DNA of 64,000 nt. Origin: Fluviicola sp. Lineage in GTDB: Bacteria > Bacteroidota > Bacteroidia > Flavobacteriales_D > Crocinitomicaceae. The stretch spans positions 186,001 through 250,000 of the forward strand of contig NZ_JAQSWB010000001.1 of assembly GCF_029266855.1 (NCBI RefSeq), written 5' to 3'. Shown here one piece after another: positions 58,197-64,000 of this stretch (the first letter of the stretch is position 1; each line of letters begins with the position of its first letter). The translations under genes and the position numbers were made by a program. The notes beneath the pieces are model-generated. The model did no database searches, was not told the DNA's origin, and was given only the letters and a program-made list of their open reading frames with translations.

Positions 58197-59096
58197 ATGA
58201 AAGATTATTTAGACGAATTAGAGGCGGAAGCCATTTATATCCTGAGAGAAGTAGCAGGGCAGTTCGACCGGCCGGCTTTATTATTCTCAGGAGGAAAGGA
58301 CAGCATTTGTTTGGTGCATTTGGCGCTGAAGGCATTCAGACCGGGAAAATTTCCTTTTCCGCTGGTGCATGTAGATACAGGACACAATTTCCGGGAAGCA
58401 TTGGATTTTAGAGATTCCTTAGCAGCTGAACTTGGAGAACAATTAATCGTCCGAAATGTGGTGGATACAATTGCCAAAAATAAATTACAGGATGCGAAGG
58501 GAAAGTTTCCAAGTAGAAATGCATTACAAACTCATACACTTCTTGATGTAATCGAAGAATTTGAATTTGATGCGTGTATCGGCGGAGCACGAAGAGATGA
58601 AGAAAAAGCCAGGGCAAAAGAACGTGTGTTTTCTGTTCGGGATGAATTCGGTCAATGGGATCCGAAATTACAAAGACCGGAGTTATGGAGTATTTACAAT
58701 GGCAAAATTGAGAAAGGTGAAAACGTCCGGGTGTTTCCAATCAGCAACTGGACAGAACTGGATGTCTGGAATTACATCAAACGCGAAAACATTCAGTTGC
58801 CGCAGATCTACTTTACACATGAACGCGAGTGTGTTATAACGGAACATGGACAATTGATGGCAAACAACGAATTCCTGAACCTGGATGAAACAGACCGGAT
58901 CGTAACCAAGAAAGTTCGTTACCGCACAGTAGGTGATATGACTTGTACAGCGGCGGTTGAAAGTGAGGCCTTCACTGTTGATGATATTATTGCAGAAATT
59001 TCAGATGCAAAGATTTCGGAAAGGGGCGCAACGCGCATGGATGACCGGATATCAGAAGCAGCAATGGAAGACCGAAAGAAGGGAGGATATTTTTAA
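58197..59096 (+). CDS. cysD: Sulfate adenylyltransferase subunit 2
   Basis: 299 residues, the usual length. PP-loop pyrophosphatase motif ALLFSGGKDSICLVHLALKA, followed by GGARRDEEKARAKERVFSVR and the C-terminal RTVGDMTCTAAVESEA block. CysD catalyses AMP transfer from ATP to sulfate, giving APS, driven by GTP hydrolysis in CysN. It is 145 bases from cysH; the gap holds palindromic repeats. Confidence 0.97.
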   Translation: MKDYLDELEAEAIYILREVAGQFDRPALLFSGGKDSICLVHLALKAFRPGKFPFPLVHVDTGHNFREALDFRDSLAAELGEQLIVRNVVDTIAKNKLQDAKGKFPSRNALQTHTLLDVIEEFEFDACIGGARRDEEKARAKERVFSVRDEFGQWDPKLQRPELWSIYNGKIEKGENVRVFPISNWTELDVWNYIKRENIQLPQIYFTHERECVITEHGQLMANNEFLNLDETDRIVTKKVRYRTVGDMTCTAAVESEAFTVDDIIAEISDAKISERGATRMDDRISEAAMEDRKKGGYF

Positions 59097-59108
59097 TTAT
59101 TAATGAGT

Positions 59109-59160
59109 AATTATCAATGAAATAAGAGGATTCCTCTTGATAATTAAGCCATTGATAATT
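59109..59160. repeat. Nested inverted repeat between cysD and cysN
   Basis: Outer arms AATTATCAATG / CATTGATAATT (59109-59119, 59150-59160) and inner arms AAGAGG / CCTCTT (59124-59138). Probably a dispersed palindromic element inserted in the operon; could modulate the cysD:cysN ratio. Confidence 0.7.
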
Positions 59161-59174
59161 CATAATTCAACAAA

Positions 59175-60416
59175 ATGGATTTATTACGATTTTTCACAGC
59201 AGGAAATGTAGATGACGGGAAAAGCACTTTAATCGGACGATTACTTTACGACAGTCACTCAATTTCCACCGATATTATTGAAACACTGACACGTCAGAGT
59301 AAAACAAGGGGGGAAAACACCACCATAGACCTTGCTTTGCTGACAGATGGATTACGTGCGGAACGTGAACAGGGAATTACGATTGACGTGGCATACAAGT
59401 ATTTCTCTACAGACAAGCGAAAGTTTATCATTGCGGATACTCCCGGACATGCTCAGTATACACGGAACATGTTTACAGGAGCTTCAACTGCACAGCTGGC
59501 AATTATTCTCGTAGATGCCAGGAATGGGATTACCGATCAAACCAAACGACACAGTATTATTTCTGCAACGCTGGGAATTCCCCGTGTATTGCTGTGCATC
59601 AATAAAATGGACCTGGTTGCTTACAGCGAAGAACGGTTCAATGAAATTGTTTCCGAATACAACGTGTTTTCGCAGTTGATCGGTTTGAATCAAGTAGATT
59701 TCATTCCGGCCTCAGCTTTGGCAGGAGACAATGTTGTTCATCGGTCCGAAAGGCTGGATTGGTTTAAAGGATTACCCTTACTGGAATATCTGGAAACCGT
59801 AGAAACAGACCAGAGAGAACAGCTTGAAGCAGCGCGTTTCCAGGTACAATACGTTATTAGGCCTCAAACAGAAAACCTTCACGATTATAGAGGATATGCG
59901 GGAAGTATTTTGAGCGGTGAATTTCATACCGGAGATGAGGTACAGATTCTTCCATCCGGTTTAACTACGCGGATTTCCCGGATTGAATCCAATTTGAAGG
60001 ATGTTCCTTCTGCTGGGAAAAATCAGCCGATAGTAATGCACCTGGAAGATGATCTGGATGTTAGCCGGGGAAATACCATCGTTCCAAAAAATGCAGCTCC
60101 TGTTACGGAAAGATCATTGGAGGCAACCATTTGCTGGATGGACCATGCGGCATTTAATTCCACTCAGAAATTTCTGTTGCAGCAAAACAGTTTTCGGACC
60201 AAAGCAGTGATCAAAGCTGTTCATTCCAAAATTGATATTCACAGTTTCCGGGATTTGGAAAGTGACGGAAGTTTGAATTTGAATGAACTGGCTAAAGTTT
60301 CAATTAAAACAGCAGAAGCCGTCAGTTTTGATCCGTTCAGGGATTTACCGAAATCGGGAGCCTTTATTTTAATAAATGAAAATACAAACCAAACAGTGGC
60401 CGCAGGTGTCATTTAA
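59175..60416 (+). CDS. cysN: Sulfate adenylyltransferase subunit 1 (GTPase)
   Basis: 413 residues. GTPase motifs GNVDDGKSTLIGRLL, DTPGHAQYTRNM and NKMDLV, then EF-Tu-like beta-barrel domains. It stops where CysN ends, with no fused APS kinase (CysC) domain, so the operon supplies APS, not PAPS, to the reductase. CysN uses GTP to drive APS formation by CysD. Gap of 78 bases to cysD contains an inverted repeat. Confidence 0.96.
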   Translation: MDLLRFFTAGNVDDGKSTLIGRLLYDSHSISTDIIETLTRQSKTRGENTTIDLALLTDGLRAEREQGITIDVAYKYFSTDKRKFIIADTPGHAQYTRNMFTGASTAQLAIILVDARNGITDQTKRHSIISATLGIPRVLLCINKMDLVAYSEERFNEIVSEYNVFSQLIGLNQVDFIPASALAGDNVVHRSERLDWFKGLPLLEYLETVETDQREQLEAARFQVQYVIRPQTENLHDYRGYAGSILSGEFHTGDEVQILPSGLTTRISRIESNLKDVPSAGKNQPIVMHLEDDLDVSRGNTIVPKNAAPVTERSLEATICWMDHAAFNSTQKFLLQQNSFRTKAVIKAVHSKIDIHSFRDLESDGSLNLNELAKVSIKTAEAVSFDPFRDLPKSGAFILINENTNQTVAAGVI

Positions 60417-60430
60417 AACGAATAAAAATC

Positions 60431-61441
60431 ATGATTGAAACAGATATCATCATCATTGGAGCCGGTCCGGTTGGACTTTTCACCGTTTTTGAAGCAGGAT
60501 TATTGAAATTGCGCTGTCATTTAATTGATTCGTTACCGCAACCCGGCGGACAATGCTCGGAGATCTATCCCAAAAAACCGATCTACGACATTCCGGGATT
60601 TCCATCTGTTTTAGCCGGGGACTTAGTGACTAATCTTATGGAACAGGCTGCGCCTTTCAAACCAGGATTTACTTTGGGAGAAGCTGCATCTACGATTGAG
60701 AAACAAGCAGATGGTTCCTTCGTTGTTTCGACAGTTAAAGGTACCCGGCACAAAGCTCCGGTAGTAATGATTGCCGGCGGACTCGGAGTATTTGAACCAC
60801 GAAAACCGCCTATCGAAAGTATTGAGCTTTTTGAAGAAAAAGGAGTAGATTACATCATTAAAGACCCGGAAGTTTTCAGAGGAAAGAAATGTGTGATTGC
60901 CGGAGGTGGTGATTCGGCATTGGATTGGTCAATTTACCTGGCTGAAAATAACATTGCTTCGGAAGTGACTTTAGTACACCGCAGTGCTTCTTTTCGCGGA
61001 CATTTAGATTCTGTACAGAAAGTAATTGATATGGCCGATTCCGGGAAAATAGCCCTGATAACAGAAGCCGAAGTAACCGGGTTGAAAGGAGGAAAACAGT
61101 TGGAGGAAGTGGTTATCAGTCATTCCAAAAATGGGGAACTGATCACAAAAGCGGATCATTTTATTCCGTTGTTTGGTTTAAAGCCATCTTTGGGACCGAT
61201 CGCCGACTGGGGACTGGAAATAGAGAAGAATGCAATTAAGGTGGATACTCTGGATTATTCAACGAATATCCCGGGAATTTATGCGATCGGTGATGTCAAT
61301 ACTTATGAGAATAAGCTGAAATTGATCTTGTGCGGTTTCCATGAAGGTACTTTGGCTGTTCAGTCAGCGTTTGCACGGATCCATCCGGATAAAAAGAATA
61401 TCCTGAAATATACTACTGTGAATGGTGTGAATGGATTTTAA
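60431..61441 (+). CDS. Ferredoxin/flavodoxin-NADP reductase-like flavoprotein (thioredoxin-reductase fold)
   Basis: 336 residues. FAD loop DIIIIGAGPVGLFTVFEAG, NADPH loop VIAGGGDSALDWSIYL and a final FAD contact YAIGDVNTYENKL. No CxxC, so it is not a thioredoxin reductase; the sequence matches the YumC-type ferredoxin-NADP reductases. In this operon it would recharge the ferredoxin used by the sulfite reductase. Last gene of the unit, 14 bases after cysN, and followed by a strong terminator. Confidence 0.92.
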   Translation: MIETDIIIIGAGPVGLFTVFEAGLLKLRCHLIDSLPQPGGQCSEIYPKKPIYDIPGFPSVLAGDLVTNLMEQAAPFKPGFTLGEAASTIEKQADGSFVVSTVKGTRHKAPVVMIAGGLGVFEPRKPPIESIELFEEKGVDYIIKDPEVFRGKKCVIAGGGDSALDWSIYLAENNIASEVTLVHRSASFRGHLDSVQKVIDMADSGKIALITEAEVTGLKGGKQLEEVVISHSKNGELITKADHFIPLFGLKPSLGPIADWGLEIEKNAIKVDTLDYSTNIPGIYAIGDVNTYENKLKLILCGFHEGTLAVQSAFARIHPDKKNILKYTTVNGVNGF

Positions 61442-61454
61442 AGAAACCGCTAAA

Positions 61455-61489
61455 AACAAAAAGGCTCCGAATTTCGGAGCCTTTTTGTT
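61455..61489. terminator. Bidirectional terminator after the sulfate operon
   Basis: AACAAAAAGGCTCCGAA and TTCGGAGCCTTTTTGTT form a 17-bp palindrome around one base; T-runs exist on both strands. It serves the operon and the convergent His-rich gene. Confidence 0.92.
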
Positions 61490-61497
61490 ACATATTC

Positions 61498-61935
61498 TTA
61501 GTGCTTGTGACCGTCACCTTCTTTGTGTTCGTGTTCGTGGTTCTCAGTTGTTGAACAAAGTCCCTGAACCTGATGAAAAACATCGTGCAAACCGGAAAGA
61601 GATTTTGTGATCTTCTTATCACTTGCTCCGCTTTTGATAGAAGCTTGTAATTTTTCGCTGTCAGTTACCAGCTGATTAACTGCCTTTTTCATTTTTTCGT
61701 TATCATAATCCGCTGGAAACTTGGATGCTTGAAGCGCCTTTGCTTTCTCAACCATTTCACCGATTCGGGTTTTGATTGGTTCCAAATTTCCTTCCTCACT
61801 CGGATGGAACGTTTGAGCCATTACTTTGTGAAATTCTTTCAATTCCGGCCATTCTTGTTTGTTTTGTGCCGCAGCCTGATTTGCCAATGCAGTAATTCCA
61901 AAACCTACTAATAGTAATAAAGCTATTTTTTTCAT
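61498..61935 (-). CDS. Small secreted protein with His-rich C-terminus
   Basis: 145 residues. Signal peptide MKKIALLLLVGFGITALANQAAAQ, then helical text (WPELKEFHKVMAQTFHPSEE, KKAVNQLVTDSEKLQASIK) resembling a four-helix bundle, and the His/Glu-rich end HEHEHKEGDGHKH. The last part could bind Ni, Zn or Cu; the cysteine in GLCSTTE is single. Probably periplasmic. I do not recognise a named family; its position beside the sulfate operon is convergent and need not be functional. Confidence 0.75.
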   Translation of the reverse strand: MKKIALLLLVGFGITALANQAAAQNKQEWPELKEFHKVMAQTFHPSEEGNLEPIKTRIGEMVEKAKALQASKFPADYDNEKMKKAVNQLVTDSEKLQASIKSGASDKKITKSLSGLHDVFHQVQGLCSTTENHEHEHKEGDGHKH

Positions 61936-62061
61936 GATTATATTTTTGTTCCGTAAAATTAGGGATGATTTCTGTACCTAAATGATAAATAACAATAAAT
62001 TAAAGGTTTGATCGATCGAAATGAACTAAATAAATTGAATCTAAATAAAAACAGTAGACAT

Positions 62062-62092
62062 AAAAAAGTCGCTATCAAACAACAGCGACTTT
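62062..62092 (-). terminator. Intrinsic terminator of the M1 peptidase gene
   Basis: Minus strand AAAGTCGCT (62092-62084) / AGCGACTTT (62073-62065), 10-base loop, then TTT; 23 bases past the stop at 62115. Confidence 0.85.
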
Positions 62093-62114
62093 AAAAGTTT
62101 AGTTATCAGCGGAT

Positions 62115-64000
62115 TTAATGCTTAATTAATTCGGTAAATTTCTCTCCCGAATCTTTTGAAACAACCTGGAGAATATATGTTCCCTGTGCTTCATTTTTCA
62201 GGTCAAGTACAGTCCAGCTGTTGAACTCACGGGAAGCGATCACACTTCCTTTTGAATCCATTAGCACCAAACTATAGTCACCGGATGCACGCATTTCAAT
62301 TGTTACAGGTCCGTTGGAAGGATTCGGGAACACAGAAATACGTGGTTTGTTCGGATTGTCTTCAATACCCACTGTGAAGTTGAGATCTTTTACAATGCCG
62401 TTTGTTTTATTGCAGATCCAGTTATTCGGATCAATCTTAAGAATATTCACATAGTTTGAAGCATTCGAAATAATGAATTGATTCTGTGTACCGGTAATTT
62501 CAAACCGGATCGTTGTATCTGCAACACCGCTTCTGTCAAAACGCAATTCAAGATCATTAGTGAAAACAGGAGTTACGCCCGGCATAGAGGTAGTTTGATT
62601 GATCTCTAACAATAAATCGCTTCCTACCGAATTCCAGCGAACGGAATAGATTGGATATCCCTCTCCGAAATACCATTCTTCCAGGAAGTTCGAGAGATCC
62701 AAACCGCTTTCATTTTCAAATACGTCAACCAATTCAATTCCCGATGCCACTGAATCCGCATAGATTGTTTGGTAAGCTTTCAGGGCATCATAGAAAACCT
62801 GGTCGTCATTGATCAGGAATCGCAAAGTGTGAACAATAGCAGCTCCTTTGTCATAAACCAGTCTTCCTGAAAAAATACTGCCGTCACTCAAAGAATCTTC
62901 TACCCATACAGATCCGTCGGGATCGGACATAATATTATCGTGTCTGTCAAGCATATCCTGAAGCTCATCTCCCGGATATAAATTTTCCAGCATGATGTAT
63001 TCGGCGTAAGAAGCAAATCCTTCGTTTACCCAGATGTCTGCCCAGGAAGAACAAGTAGCGTGATCACCGAACCATTGATGAGCCAATTCGTGACAGGTAA
63101 GTGTCGGATTGAAAAAACCCTGTGTTGTCATTGTCTGATGTTCCATTCCCCCTGAAATCGGTGCCATACAATGACCATATTTTTCATCGGCAAACGGATA
63201 AGGTCCGAACAAATCGGCAAACAGTTCCATAAAATCAACTGTTTCGTCTATATCATCCTGGAAATTCGGTAAAGTCCCCGGGTTATCGTAAATGAAGTTT
63301 TGAATAAGTACTGGACCGGATCCTGCTGGATTTGCAGTGACATTGTATTCCACATAGCGTGCAACTGCGACCGAAATCAGGTAATAATCGATCGGGTGCC
63401 TGTGTTTCCATTCAAAGCGATGGGTTCCGTTTCCTAAATCAACTACTTGCTGGAGAATACCGTTGGAACCGGCTTTGCAATTTGATGGAACAGTTATCCA
63501 GACAGCACAGCTGTCGGCTTTGTCTTTTAATGATTGTTTTACAGGAAACCATTCATAGGCAGCAAACGGTTCTGATAAAGACCAGGTAACCTGGTTTCCC
63601 CAGGAGGGAGAACTCGCATTCGTCATTCCACCTCCGCCGAGCGGGTTTGTCGCTGCAGTAGGAGGAGTTCCGCTGTAATTTACATGGATAACAAAGTTTT
63701 CGCCTTGTAATTTATTTACCGGAATCTTCAATGCACTATTCTGACGTGAATAACTGACCGGGTTCCCATCCACTTCAATAGAAGCGATCACAAAGGTGTT
63801 AAAGAATTCAACCAGGGCAGTATCCAGGTTTGCTTTTGCTCTTGCATGAATTTCACCCGAACCGGATAAAGCGGTCGTTGTGTTGGTCATGTTCAGGTTC
63901 AAAAAGTAATAATGAACATCATAGAGTTCTGTTTGCGCTATTTGAGGAATAGTAAAGGTGTTGCTCTTCATCTGGTTATTTGAGTGCTTCTTTATGGAAG
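62115..64000 (-). CDS. M1 family zinc aminopeptidase with T9SS sorting domain (start outside window)
   Basis: The frame is open through the ATG at 63971 to the window end (at least nine more codons), and no signal peptide is visible after that ATG, so the N-terminus is outside. From 63971 there are 618 residues: an M1 N-terminal sandwich, the substrate motif GGMEH (274-278, where many M1 enzymes have GAMEN), HELAHQWFGD (294-303) and Glu317 in WVNEGFASYAEY, which complete the zinc site. The last 80 residues are a T9SS sorting domain (ISVFPNPSNGPVTIEM ... KFTELIKH). A secreted or surface aminopeptidase. Confidence 0.92.
   Translation of the reverse strand, partial: SIKKHSNNQMKSNTFTIPQIAQTELYDVHYYFLNLNMTNTTTALSGSGEIHARAKANLDTALVEFFNTFVIASIEVDGNPVSYSRQNSALKIPVNKLQGENFVIHVNYSGTPPTAATNPLGGGGMTNASSPSWGNQVTWSLSEPFAAYEWFPVKQSLKDKADSCAVWITVPSNCKAGSNGILQQVVDLGNGTHRFEWKHRHPIDYYLISVAVARYVEYNVTANPAGSGPVLIQNFIYDNPGTLPNFQDDIDETVDFMELFADLFGPYPFADEKYGHCMAPISGGMEHQTMTTQGFFNPTLTCHELAHQWFGDHATCSSWADIWVNEGFASYAEYIMLENLYPGDELQDMLDRHDNIMSDPDGSVWVEDSLSDGSIFSGRLVYDKGAAIVHTLRFLINDDQVFYDALKAYQTIYADSVASGIELVDVFENESGLDLSNFLEEWYFGEGYPIYSVRWNSVGSDLLLEINQTTSMPGVTPVFTNDLELRFDRSGVADTTIRFEITGTQNQFIISNASNYVNILKIDPNNWICNKTNGIVKDLNFTVGIEDNPNKPRISVFPNPSNGPVTIEMRASGDYSLVLMDSKGSVIASREFNSWTVLDLKNEAQGTYILQVVSKDSGEKFTELIKH

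Noticed and set aside
1-64000. tRNA, rRNA, CRISPR array, prophage, restriction or other defence genes
   Set aside because: I looked in all intergenic gaps and found no cloverleaf-like sequence, no regularly spaced identical repeats with unique spacers, and no phage, nuclease or methylase defence families.

Overview
The window (about 40% GC by eye) looks like chromosomal DNA of a free-living member of the Bacteroidota, most likely Flavobacteriales and close to the Fluviicola/Crocinitomicaceae type. Reasons: at least six secreted proteins end in a type IX secretion (T9SS) C-terminal sorting domain (a 'YPNP...G.Y' tail). There are Bacteroidota-typical families (DUF4494, S46 dipeptidyl-peptidase, GlnN-type glutamine synthetase, long IspH). 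Several transcription units are preceded by the Bacteroidota -7 element TAnnTTTG. No rRNA, tRNA, CRISPR, prophage or transposase gene was seen.

Layout. 1-3.4 kb: a truncated PLP-dependent desulfhydrase/deaminase gene, a 30-bp inverted repeat pair, a quinone reductase with a Crp/Fnr regulator, and an unknown membrane protein. 3.4-6.8 kb: two tandem delta-60-repeat T9SS proteins. 6.9-10.5 kb: an M16 peptidase pair (one catalytic, one without HxxEH). 10.8-15.3 kb: a secreted unknown, then DUF4494-pdxH-M16, then a thioredoxin-fold protein. 15.3-18.2 kb: rpsP-rimM-trmN6 and an outer-membrane beta-barrel protein. 18.3-25.2 kb: HD hydrolase, ROK kinase, GH92 mannosidase and a DPP7-like S46 peptidase. 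25.4-34.3 kb: T9SS proteins, a WG-repeat protein, gcvT, and a TPR/membrane/HTH regulator. 34.4-39.3 kb: glutamine synthetase III with a highly structured upstream region, ispH, and a T9SS protein. 39.5-44.7 kb: a receiver/adenylate cyclase/HD fusion, an ECF sigma/anti-sigma operon and a LuxR-type response regulator. 44.7-49.8 kb: a three-gene envelope operon whose two small secreted proteins share a conserved C-terminal tail, a CorC/CNNM protein and an aminotransferase. 49.9-61.4 kb: VanX-like dipeptidase, DUF2490 protein, Rrf2 regulator and a complete assimilatory sulfate reduction operon. 61.5-64 kb: a His-rich small secreted protein and an M1 aminopeptidase cut by the window end.

The most interesting item is the sulfate operon and its leader (51.8-61.4 kb). 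The operon encodes ATP sulfurylase (CysDN), a four-cysteine APS-type reductase, siroheme sulfite reductase with a HEPN tail, CobA, a siroheme-synthase/TSUP transporter fusion, a ferredoxin-NADP reductase-like flavoprotein, and an aldo/keto-reductase-like protein that has lost two catalytic residues. Upstream lie an Rrf2 gene, a candidate operator, a promoter, and a 23-codon reading frame with five Met and two adjacent Cys codons. These are followed by a textbook intrinsic terminator. The 3' end of the small reading frame is complementary to the 5' arm of that terminator. This is the arrangement expected for ribosome-mediated transcription attenuation by sulfur amino acid supply.

Other points of interest are the cyclase/HD fusion, the paired-tail envelope operon, the glutamine synthetase upstream region and several families of short intergenic hairpin repeats.
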